Below are positions 39,433-48,200 of a stretch of DNA of 53,699 nt, in pieces; position 1 is the first letter of the stretch, and every line of letters starts with the position of its first letter. The notes under the pieces were generated by a model. That model ran no database searches. It saw only the letters and a program-made list of their open reading frames with translations, and was not told where the DNA came from. Source of the DNA: a bacterium (lineage in GTDB: Bacteria > Patescibacteriota > Saccharimonadia > Saccharimonadales > SZUA-47). The stretch spans positions 1 to 53,699 of the forward strand of contig JAUIBQ010000006.1 in assembly GCA_030427445.1 (NCBI GenBank), read 5' to 3'. Both the position numbers and the translations under genes were made by a program.

Positions 39433-40440
39433 ATGGCAAAAGATAGATTACAAGTATTAGCAGTTGGCGACGTGGTGATTGATGCGTTTATTGATTTAAT
39501 TGAGAAATACGAATACGTAGACAAGGGTCCCGATGGAACTCCTATTTTGAATATCCCATTGGGTACTAAAATACCTTACGACAAGGCGGTAATCGTCCCT
39601 GGTGTGGGTAATGCTGCGAACGCTGCAGTATCGTTCGCGCGACTTGGCTTGCGCAGCGGTCTTATCAGTAACGTGGGAAGTGATGACTGGGGCAAGGACA
39701 TTATCCGAGCGCTCAAAGGCAATAACGTAGACACTCGTTTTGTGCATGAAAACCCAGGGAAGATTAGTAACTACCACTACGTGTTATGGTACGAAGAAGA
39801 GCGTACAATTTTCGTAAAAGGTGAGCAGTACGACTACGAATGGCCACACCTTAGAAATCAAGATATCCCAGAGTGGATTTACTTCAGTTCAATCAACGAA
39901 GAATTACCTGAATATCACGATGCATTAGCAAACTGGCTCGACGAAAACCCTAGTGTAAAGATGGCGTTCCAGCCTGGTACTTTCCAGATGAGTCTTGGAC
40001 TCGATAGATTGCGAAATATTTATCAGCGGGCCGATGTTGTAGCACTCAATCGTGAAGAAGCAACAGATGTGTTTGGTGCAAATCACGATGACATTCACGA
40101 TCAGCTTAACAAAATGCATGAAGCAGGTATAAAGATAGCATTAGTGACAGATGGTCCGAACGGTGCATATGCGTCTGATGGAAACCGACGATGGAGTATG
40201 CCAATGTATCCAGATCCATCTCCTCCGAAAGATCGAACTGGTGCAGGGGATGCATTCACTTCAACGTTTACAGCAGCATTAATCGCAGGTGCAGATGTGC
40301 CTAGCGCGCTTTTATGGGCACCTATCAACTCTATGAATGTTGTACAGAAAGTAGGTGCGCAAGAAGGCTTGCTTACTCATCAGCAAATCGATAAGTTCTT
40401 GCGTGAAGCTCCTAGCGACTACCACCCAAGTGAGATGTAG
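39433..40440 (+). CDS. PfkB-family carbohydrate kinase
   Basis: 335 residues of the ribokinase/PfkB fold: N-terminal AVGDVVIDAFIDL, the GVGNAANAAVSFARLGLRSG motif, and the C-terminal PKDRTGAGDAFTSTF with the catalytic Asp and anion hole. Sitting directly after fba, it may act as a 6-phosphofructokinase or tagatose-6-phosphate kinase; a plain ribokinase is also possible. An in-frame stop-start gap of 6 bases leads to the next gene. Confidence 0.88.
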   Translation: MAKDRLQVLAVGDVVIDAFIDLIEKYEYVDKGPDGTPILNIPLGTKIPYDKAVIVPGVGNAANAAVSFARLGLRSGLISNVGSDDWGKDIIRALKGNNVDTRFVHENPGKISNYHYVLWYEEERTIFVKGEQYDYEWPHLRNQDIPEWIYFSSINEELPEYHDALANWLDENPSVKMAFQPGTFQMSLGLDRLRNIYQRADVVALNREEATDVFGANHDDIHDQLNKMHEAGIKIALVTDGPNGAYASDGNRRWSMPMYPDPSPPKDRTGAGDAFTSTFTAALIAGADVPSALLWAPINSMNVVQKVGAQEGLLTHQQIDKFLREAPSDYHPSEM

Positions 40441-40446
40441 TGAACT

Positions 40447-41676
40447 ATGTCCAAAACATTGAGCACACTTCTCGGTGTTGATGAGCGTGATTTTAGTAAG
40501 TTAATTCAGCGCGTCGAGCAAGTGACGCATCATGGAGGAGTGGATGTCCGTCTTACCGCAGATATCATTACGAAATCCAGAGAAGCAGTCCGCCAGCTAG
40601 GGCTTGACCCACAAGATTCGACGTATGAAGAAGTATACTGGGCGTTACGTTCGCGTGCGCTAAAAAGTGACGAAGCATTACGCGAGGCACTCGACATACC
40701 TGGATCAGATACCAAAAAGGCCTTCTCTCCTAAAAAGTCAGCCAAAGGTGCACAATCTATTGCAGACAAACTAAACACTCTTTTGATACACGAACGGGTG
40801 ATTAGTGTGCAGTCGGCTGCTGTAAAGAAGATATTAACCGCAGTTCCGCCCAAAAAGACAATGAAGCTGCTAGGATTCAGGTCGATATCCTCGGTATTGC
40901 GAAGAGAAGACCCTCGTTGCTTATATACAGTTGCACTTCAACTCGAAAGCGAGAGTTGGAAGAAGCAGGTATACGCTCAATTAAAACGACTGAAGGCAAA
41001 AGATGTCATGGAGCAATCGCCTGAAATCATCGCTCTGCCAGAGTCGTGGACAGCGAAACTAGAAAAAACTGACTTTGCTCGGGTTTGCCTTGTCGCATCA
41101 GAGTTGGGTGTCGTTATTTTGTTACCTACGGTGCCTTTGTCGGCACCTGGAACTGTGTTTTTGACGTCAGCTATCGCACTGCAAGCAGTCGAAACCATGG
41201 TCGTGGAATCACTGCCATATCGATCAAAATCGCTCACTATTGGCTTAGAGAGTTTAATTTCTGAGATTGCGGCAGGCCACATCTCACTGCTAGAAAAGGT
41301 TCATGGCATGGAACCGAGTTGGCAAGCAGTGTACAGACTGCTCTCAGAAAGCGAGAGACAGTTACCGGAGTTTGAGTTCGTGCTCCAAGACTTATCGTGG
41401 GAGTCATCAGAAATGAAGCTAGCAAGCTTGAGCTCAGAGTTAGACTTTTGGGTTGGCAAGCACTACCTAGGGTATTTCACTGATGGCTTACCGTTGTCAT
41501 TTCATATGATAGACGTTACGGTGTCAGAAGTTTTAAAGAAACCTTGGGGTGAGCATGTGGTTTCACATATGCGAGGTAGTTTATGGAACGAACTGCAACT
41601 TGCGTATTTACAGCATGAAACTTTTGAGAGAGCAGTTGTGCAGCAGTTAACACTGGCTCAGCAAGTTGTGATTTAG
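40447..41676 (+). CDS. conserved-looking cytoplasmic protein of unknown function
   Basis: 409 residues, no signal or membrane helix, mixed alpha/beta with a Lys/Ala-rich segment around 88-105 and a hydrophobic strand pair near 225-245 (VVILLPTVP). No recognised motif. It follows the PfkB kinase by 6 bases, so it is probably in the fba-kinase operon and may be a regulator or accessory of sugar metabolism; this is context only. Codon usage matches its neighbours. Confidence 0.7.
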   Translation: MSKTLSTLLGVDERDFSKLIQRVEQVTHHGGVDVRLTADIITKSREAVRQLGLDPQDSTYEEVYWALRSRALKSDEALREALDIPGSDTKKAFSPKKSAKGAQSIADKLNTLLIHERVISVQSAAVKKILTAVPPKKTMKLLGFRSISSVLRREDPRCLYTVALQLESESWKKQVYAQLKRLKAKDVMEQSPEIIALPESWTAKLEKTDFARVCLVASELGVVILLPTVPLSAPGTVFLTSAIALQAVETMVVESLPYRSKSLTIGLESLISEIAAGHISLLEKVHGMEPSWQAVYRLLSESERQLPEFEFVLQDLSWESSEMKLASLSSELDFWVGKHYLGYFTDGLPLSFHMIDVTVSEVLKKPWGEHVVSHMRGSLWNELQLAYLQHETFERAVVQQLTLAQQVVI

Positions 41677-41691
41677 TAGAGAATTTCGTGG

Positions 41692-41697
41692 TAAAAT
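41692..41697 (+). promoter_or_regulatory. -10 box of the SLOG-gene leader
   Basis: TAAAAT giving a start at about 41704 and a leader of about 135 bases that contains the relay ORF and hairpin; the -35 is weak. Confidence 0.45.
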
Positions 41698-41701
41698 GCT
41701 T

Positions 41702-41740
41702 ATGAATAGTAAAACAAAACGAAAAATGGGTGAGTTGTGA
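41702..41740 (+). CDS. possible 12-codon upstream ORF
   Basis: ATG 41702, 12 codons, TGA at 41738-41740 overlapping the GTG start of the next leader ORF (GTGA). The -10 box is only four bases upstream of the ATG, so this ORF may not be fully transcribed. Confidence 0.25.
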   Translation: MNSKTKRKMGEL

Positions 41741-41835
41741 ATCCCGTTACAATAAAAAGAGAGCATATGACAAACTCAAATATAGTGATAAATATTACCA
41801 GTACAACACAAATAGTAAAAAGCGAGGTTTTGTAA
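41737..41835 (+). CDS. 32-codon leader/relay ORF ahead of SLOG gene
   Basis: GTG 41737 encodes 32 residues beginning (M)NPVT, then a Thr/Asn/Ile-rich tail, with TAA at 41833-41835, four bases before ATG 41840. The same first five residues begin the leader ORF between pheS and pheT (18711-18806). Codons 2-6 form the left arm of the hairpin that hides the downstream start codon. Translation is inferred, not shown. Confidence 0.45.
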   Translation: MNPVTIKREHMTNSNIVINITSTTQIVKSEVL

Positions 41836-41841
41836 CGGGAT
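41741..41841 (+). promoter_or_regulatory. start-codon-sequestering hairpin before SLOG gene
   Basis: ATCCCGTTACAA (41741-41752) is the exact reverse complement of TTGTAACGGGAT (41830-41841), whose last two bases are the A and T of the start codon. 12-bp perfect stem, 77-base loop. Same core arms as the pheT hairpin. Confidence 0.7.
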
Positions 41842-42496
41842 GAAATATTCAATTTGTATATCGGGAGCAGCAGCAGGAGAATCTGTTGATCAGTCATGTG
41901 GGTTAGCGTATGAGCTAGGGATGCATGTCGCTAAAGAAGGACATGTGATAACTACAGGGGCGACAGTAGGGTTACCGCTGTACGCAGCGCGTGGCGCGAA
42001 GGATGCAGGGGGTATGAGCATAGGTTTCAGTCCTGCAGCTAGCTTGCGCGATCATGTACATCGTTATCGATTGCCGATTGGATATTTTGACTACGTCAAC
42101 TTCACTGGCATGAACTACATCGGTAGGGATATTCACCTTGTATTGAGTTCGGAAGCATTAATCACTGTCGGGGGCCGCATGGGTAGTCTACATGAATTTA
42201 CGACAGCGCTTGAAGCGCATATGCCTTGCGGTGTACTGCTTGGTTCGGGTGGGCTCGCTGATCATATTCCTGATTTACTCAAAGAACTTGAAGAGCCAAA
42301 AGGTAGTAGGATTGTGTTTGATACGGACCCAGAGCGACTTGTTAAAAAAATCGTCGAAATACTAGATGAAGAGAACAAGGACTTAGATTTAGATACCCTA
42401 CAAAAGCAATGGCAAGTAAAATCTAGTATTTGCGAACCTCTTGCGGGTAAGTACGGGTTTACTCATGGGGAGCTTAAAGAAAAACGCCAAGGCTAG
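41840..42496 (+). CDS. SLOG/LOG-family Rossmann-like protein
   Basis: 218 residues. An N-terminal ICISGAAAGES nucleotide-binding loop, GHVITTGATVGLPLYAARGA, and a GGRMGSLHEFTTAL motif corresponding to the PGGxGTxxE signature of LOG/TIGR00725 and other SLOG-superfamily proteins, which bind or cleave nucleotide-like ligands. A specific substrate (cytokinin precursor, cyclic nucleotide) cannot be assigned. Translation is probably controlled by the leader hairpin. No ribosome binding site other than CGGG is seen before the ATG. Confidence 0.75.
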   Translation: MKYSICISGAAAGESVDQSCGLAYELGMHVAKEGHVITTGATVGLPLYAARGAKDAGGMSIGFSPAASLRDHVHRYRLPIGYFDYVNFTGMNYIGRDIHLVLSSEALITVGGRMGSLHEFTTALEAHMPCGVLLGSGGLADHIPDLLKELEEPKGSRIVFDTDPERLVKKIVEILDEENKDLDLDTLQKQWQVKSSICEPLAGKYGFTHGELKEKRQG

Positions 42497-42505
42497 AAAG
42501 TAGTT

Positions 42506-42511
42506 TATAAT
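42506..42511 (+). promoter_or_regulatory. -10 box, leaderless start
   Basis: TATAAT six bases (TTACTT) before ATG 42518. Confidence 0.65.
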
Positions 42512-42517
42512 TTACTT

Positions 42518-43102
42518 ATGGACGTCAAAACTTGGCTCGGTATAGTTACTGTAGTAATGACAATAGGCGCTCACATAGTTTATGTTATGGATATTTTCTC
42601 TGGTAAGACTAAACCCCACATCTACTCGTGGCTACTTTGGGCGTTACTCACTGTCATTGTCTTTATTTCTTTAGTCATAAACGAGGGTGGAGCAGGTTCA
42701 TGGTCTACAGGTACAGCAGGAGCTATTTCAATCCTAATTACTATTTTGGCGCTTAAGTATGGTACAAAGAATATTACTAAAAGTGATACTTTTTTCTTAA
42801 TCGTTGCTCTTTCTATTATCCCACTTTGGTTCATCACCAATTCACTACTAGCATCAGTCATTCTTGCAACTGCTATAGACGCAATAGCTTTCATACCTAC
42901 ACTTAGGAAAACTTGGCAACAACCACTTGATGAAACATTGTCACTTTATATAGTCAATACTATTCGTCATGCTCTAGTCCTGTTTGCTTTAAATTCGTTT
43001 GTCTTCATAAATTACATTTATCCAATTATGTTGGTACTGGCGAATGCGCTTGTCGCTAGTTTTATTATTTATAGAAAGCCAATAGTAAAAAACTTTCTTT
43101 AG
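42518..43102 (+). CDS. polytopic membrane protein, PQ-loop/SWEET-like in outline
   Basis: 194 residues with six to seven hydrophobic helices. The segment GKTKPHIYSWLLWALLT after helix 1 and FIPTLRKTWQQPLDET near residue 130 look like repeated Pro-containing helix starts of SemiSWEET/PQ-loop proteins, suggesting a small-solute carrier, but this is a weak resemblance. Leaderless start. Confidence 0.6.
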   Translation: MDVKTWLGIVTVVMTIGAHIVYVMDIFSGKTKPHIYSWLLWALLTVIVFISLVINEGGAGSWSTGTAGAISILITILALKYGTKNITKSDTFFLIVALSIIPLWFITNSLLASVILATAIDAIAFIPTLRKTWQQPLDETLSLYIVNTIRHALVLFALNSFVFINYIYPIMLVLANALVASFIIYRKPIVKNFL

Positions 43103-43113
43103 TGCTCAACTGA

Positions 43114-43119
43114 TACAAT
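43114..43119 (+). promoter_or_regulatory. -10 box, leaderless start of uvrB
   Basis: TACAAT seven bases before ATG 43127; no SOS (LexA-type) palindrome is apparent nearby. Confidence 0.6.
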
Positions 43120-43126
43120 AAAATGT

Positions 43127-45085
43127 ATGAAGTTTAAACTTAAAGCAGGCTATAAACCAACTGGAGACCAGCCGGAAGCAATCCGGCAACTTGTTCATGG
43201 GCTGCAGAGCGGTAAAAAAGAGCAAACACTTTTAGGTGTGACTGGTTCTGGTAAGACATTCACAATGGCAAACATTATCGAGCAAACTCAGCGTCCGACG
43301 CTCGTACTATGTCACAACAAAACGTTGGCTGCGCAGTTATACGAAGAGTTCAAAAACTTCTTCCCAGATAACGCAGTGCACTATTTTGTAAGTTATTTTG
43401 ATTACTACCAACCTGAAGCATATGTGCCTCGAAGCGATACGTATATAGAAAAAGATTCGCAGATAAATGAGGAAATTGACCGTATGCGTCACGCGGCTAC
43501 AGATTCATTGTTGTCACGACGTGATGTCATTATAGTAGCTAGCGTGAGCTGTATTTACGGTATCGGTTCTCCAAGCGACTATGCCAGTTTGGCGATAAAG
43601 CTTGAAGTCGGAAAACGTCGAGTACAATCTAAATTTATTCGTCAACTCACAGACATTCAATATGAGCGAAATGATATTGACTTCCACAGAGGTACATTCC
43701 GAGTACGTGGAGATGTAGTAGATGTGTATCCTGCTAGTGAAGAGAAGGCGTATCGTTTTGAATTTTTTGGCGATGAGCTGGATCGAATTGTCGAAATAAA
43801 TCCCCTCACAGGAGAGATACTGTCAAAGCCAGACAGAGTGACTATTTACCCGAGCTCACACTATGCTACGCCGCAAGACAAAGTGAAGCAAGCGATTGTG
43901 CAGATTCGTAATGAGATGGAGAACCGAGTCGGAGAATTTAAGTCTCAAGAGAAGTTACTGGAGGCGCAACGTTTACAGCAACGAACTGAGTTTGACCTTG
44001 AACTGTTAGAGCAGACTGGTTTCGTGAAAGGCATCGAGAACTATTCGAGGTATTTAACCGAACGTGAACAAGGTGAGCAACCTGCGACACTACTCGACTA
44101 CTACCCAGACGACTACCTCCTTCTCATCGATGAGTCGCATATGACTATCCCTCAAGTACGAGGTATGTTTAACGGAGACCGAGCACGTAAAGAAGTGCTG
44201 GTGGAGCACGGGTTTAGACTACCAAGTGCGCTTGATAACAGGCCGCTTACGTTTACTGAGTTTGAGAAACACGTGAATCAAGCAATCTACGTTTCAGCAA
44301 CTCCAGCAGAGTATGAGCTAAGTCGTTCACCTGAGCCTGCTCAGCAAGTGATTCGACCAACTGGATTGCTGGATCCGAAGCTGGAAGTACGGCCAATCGA
44401 TGGACAAGTCGATGACCTTATCGCGGAGATACGCGACACAATTGCCAAGAAGCAAAGAGTACTAGTGACTACACTCACTAAACGAATGAGCGAGGATTTA
44501 ACAGAATATCTACAAGAGTTGAATATAAAAGTCGCTTATTTACACAGCGATGTTGATACGTTAGATAGAAGCGATATTTTGCGCGATTTACGAATGGGTG
44601 TTTATGATGTGCTTGTTGGTATCAACTTATTGCGTGAAGGACTAGATTTGCCAGAAGTAAGTCTTGTAGCGATACTCGATGCAGACAAAGAAGGGTTCCT
44701 AAGAAGCGAACCGGCACTTATCCAGACAATTGGTCGTGCTGCACGTCATGAAGAGGGACGAGTGATTTTATACGCAGATAAGATGACGCGAAGCCTTACA
44801 GCTGCGATTAATGAAACAAATCGTCGTCGCCAGATCCAGGAAGATTTCAATAAAGAACACGGTATCACTCCGACGAGTGTACAAAAGGCAATGAGTAAAG
44901 GTCTTGAGCGCACCACGCCAAAAGAAGATAAACCGAAAATTAATCTTAATAAAATACCTAAAGATGAATACCGACATTTGGTTCGTGAACTTTCAGGCCA
45001 AATGGAGCTAGCGAGTGCTAACTTAGAATTTGAAAAAGCTGCAGAGCTTCGAGATCTCATCCAAGAAATCAAAGACAAGATGTAG
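43127..45085 (+). CDS. uvrB: excinuclease ABC subunit B
   Basis: 652 residues, full length. Walker A GVTGSGKT (37-44), the beta-hairpin region [12 protein letters not shown], helicase motif [10 protein letters not shown], motifs [12 protein letters not shown] and [25 protein letters not shown], and a C-terminal UVR domain ([20 protein letters not shown]) that contacts UvrC. It verifies DNA damage in nucleotide excision repair with UvrA and UvrC, which are not in the window. Confidence 0.98.
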   Translation: MKFKLKAGYKPTGDQPEAIRQLVHGLQSGKKEQTLLGVTGSGKTFTMANIIEQTQRPTLVLCHNKTLAAQLYEEFKNFFPDNAVHYFVSYFDYYQPEAYVPRSDTYIEKDSQINEEIDRMRHAATDSLLSRRDVIIVASVSCIYGIGSPSDYASLAIKLEVGKRRVQSKFIRQLTDIQYERNDIDFHRGTFRVRGDVVDVYPASEEKAYRFEFFGDELDRIVEINPLTGEILSKPDRVTIYPSSHYATPQDKVKQAIVQIRNEMENRVGEFKSQEKLLEAQRLQQRTEFDLELLEQTGFVKGIENYSRYLTEREQGEQPATLLDYYPDDYLLLIDESHMTIPQVRGMFNGDRARKEVLVEHGFRLPSALDNRPLTFTEFEKHVNQAIYVSATPAEYELSRSPEPAQQVIRPTGLLDPKLEVRPIDGQVDDLIAEIRDTIAKKQRVLVTTLTKRMSEDLTEYLQELNIKVAYLHSDVDTLDRSDILRDLRMGVYDVLVGINLLREGLDLPEVSLVAILDADKEGFLRSEPALIQTIGRAARHEEGRVILYADKMTRSLTAAINETNRRRQIQEDFNKEHGITPTSVQKAMSKGLERTTPKEDKPKINLNKIPKDEYRHLVRELSGQMELASANLEFEKAAELRDLIQEIKDKM

Positions 45086-45215
45086 TCAAAGCCGAATTCA
45101 ACTATCCGCACGACATTAATATAAGTGTTACATGCCGAATGTGCAGGTTTTGGGCTTGACTTTTTGGATGGTAAGGAAGATGATTTACATTAAATTAAGG
45201 TTTTGGGAGCTTTAT

Positions 45216-48200
45216 ATGAATTCTATGGTTACGCCATATAAGAATGTGGGCAAAAGAAGCGCTACGATGCTGTTGGCGCTTTTATTTTTATTAATACAAT
45301 TTGTACCGATGTCTATGGTTGTGGGTTCAGTTAGTGCCGACAGTAATGGCACAATTGATGCCTGTAAAGATACGACTGTCAATGTTGCTGGCAGTATAGG
45401 CGGTGAAGACAATGGCGGAAGTAGCGATGTAGCAACTCACGATGTAGGAAGTGGCTACGTCGTAGATGGCGTATGTATTAAAAGTGGATCAAATATGTTT
45501 AACGGAAATAAACATTCAGGCGTTTTAGGTAATGGAACTTACGAAAATGATTGTTATGTAGTACAAGGTGTCGGTTCTCAAAATGTAACTGTCACTCGAA
45601 TAGTTGATGGACCCAATTGTCAGGGGATTAGCCATATCGACGTTGTCTACTCGGCTGTACAGCCAACCGGTGCGACAATCACAGTTAAGAAGGTTGTTTC
45701 TCCGGGATCAGATAACGGGACCTTCGATCTATATGTAAACAATAGCTTGGTCGTAGATGAAGCGACTAATGGTAGTACGAGTTCAGCAACTATGGTTCAG
45801 AGTGATCTAGACGTAGTCGTGAAGGAAACACCAGGTGCCTCTCTCACGAACTTGGATGACTACAATACTACAGTTGTTTGTATGAACCAGTATCAAGAAG
45901 AGTTATATAACGTTACTAGGACAGGTTCGTCATCTCGGTCGCTCACAGTAAAAGCTAATAAAATTGATGAGGGTGATCAGATTGTATGTACTTTTACGAA
46001 CACTCGTAAAACTGGAACAGTTATTGTCCATAAGGCGATCGATTCTACTTGGGGTGGAACAACCGACCCAAGCCAATTCAGCTTTACTGTGAACAACGGC
46101 ACTCCTTCGCCTTTTGAGCAAGATGGCACAAACGAATTACAGCTACCTGTGGGCACTCATACTATCGCTGAAGTAGACGCTCCTGGTTACACTACGACTA
46201 CAGATAACTGTGAGAATATTGAAGTTACCTATAATCAAACAGTGCACTGTTATATCACAAACACTGCTCGACCTGTGACGGTCAATGTAAATAAAATTGC
46301 TGTTAATGACGAGGGCGGAACAACACTCGCTGATGAATTCCAGCTTTATTTAGACGGTCAAGCGTTGACAGCAGGCACTGCTACAGTGCTTTCAACTAAT
46401 GAAGATGCTACAATCTCAAGCCAAAACCAAAGTCAGGTTATCGCTGGTGTAGCGCATGAAGTGACCGAAGATGAAGTTGCTGGATACGATCTTGGTGGAC
46501 CATATTGTTTCGTTGGCGGTCAGACGATTGCTCATCCATTTACAGTAGCACCCGGTACGACAGTTGTCTGTAACGTGTATAACTACGATAAGCCAGCAAC
46601 ACTTACCATCGTAAAAAATTTGATTCAAGATAATGGTGCGAAAGATTTGATTACGAGCTTTAGTTTCAAAGTTAATGATGGGAATTCTGTTTATTTTGAT
46701 CAAAATGGTCAAGCATCAATGACAGTGCCTGCTGGCAATTACTCAGTTATCGAAAACGAATCGTCTGCGTATAAAACCACATATACAAACTGTATGGATA
46801 TAAATCTCGCGAACGGCGATGAAGCAACTTGTTACATCACAAACGACGATTTACCAGCGTATCTCACACTAAAGAAAAAGGTAATCAACAATAACGGCGG
46901 GACATTAGGTCCTAATGATTTTCCATTGATTATCGACGGTGATAACTACTTTAATTACACTGCCAGTGGCATGCAGGTATTGCTTGATGCAGGTAATTAC
47001 AATGTAGGCGAGCTACAGCAAGATGGGTATATAACTTACGGATGGGACTGGTGGAAAGGTGACTGTTCATTAACCGGCAAGATTACTGTTACAAATGGTG
47101 GCGAGTATGAATGTACGATCACAAACGACGACTTGCCTGGAAAAATCGTTGTACACAAAGAGGTTGTGAACGACAATGGCGGCAATAAACGAGCAAAAGA
47201 CTTCTCATTTAAAGTAGACGGTGGTAGCTGGGAGCGATTTAACCACAGTGGCACAAATATCGTGTGGGTTGATGCTGGTTGGCACAATGTCTACGAAAAA
47301 GAGAGCGATGAATATCGCACGTCCTATGATGGGTGTAAGAAAATATATGTAAAAAATGGCGAGACAAAACACTGTTACATCACGAATGACGATCGTGCTC
47401 CTGAAATAAAAGTAGTTAAAATCACTGATCCTTTGTGGCACACACAAGATTTCAATTTCGAGCTGTCTATTGATGGCGACTACTCAGTAGATTTCACGCT
47501 TGATTCGCATATATTTGATGACCAAACTCCAGTGTATTTTGAGACTGACCATTCTATGCCTTCTGGTTGGGTTAGTATCACAGAGGAAGAAGTTGATGGC
47601 TGGAGACTAGATAAAATCACATGTTACAAATACGGGTTTAGAGGACTTGATTATGTTGGGTATCCATTTAAGGCAAAAGTAGGAGAAAAATATATTTGTA
47701 AGGTCTTCAACTCACAAGATGGTGAGGTAGTTGTAACAAAGTTTAACGATCGTAACAAAAACGGTTACTTCGACGAAGACGAAGAAACGCTTGAGGGATG
47801 GGATATAACTGTGACTGGTGGTGTGTCGTGTGATGTTCCGACGGATGCATTCAGCACTGTAGAGTTTCAAAGTGTTGCAGTACAAGAGTATACCGATAAT
47901 GAAGAGTGCGTAGATACCCAAACAACGCGTGAACTGACGACTGACGAAAACGGTCAAGCAGTTTTCGGAGGTTTGGACGAAGGAATCTATACAGTTGATG
48001 AGGTGCTCCAAGATGGCTGGGAGCAAACGGCTGTTTACTGTGAAGGAAGACTGTACCTAGGAGATGAGATTAGCTATAGTGCTCGAAGTTTTGAACAGCA
48101 GCAAGAAGACAATCAAGTATATGTCACCTCTGGAAAGACGAAGTACTGCTATGTTGGCAACTATCAAACTCCAATGATTGAAGCAGTGTTCACATCTGTT

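Noticed and set aside
45132-45215. Earlier start for the second surface protein
   Set aside because: Adds 28 residues before a normal signal peptide and lacks a ribosome binding site; GGGAG precedes ATG 45216.
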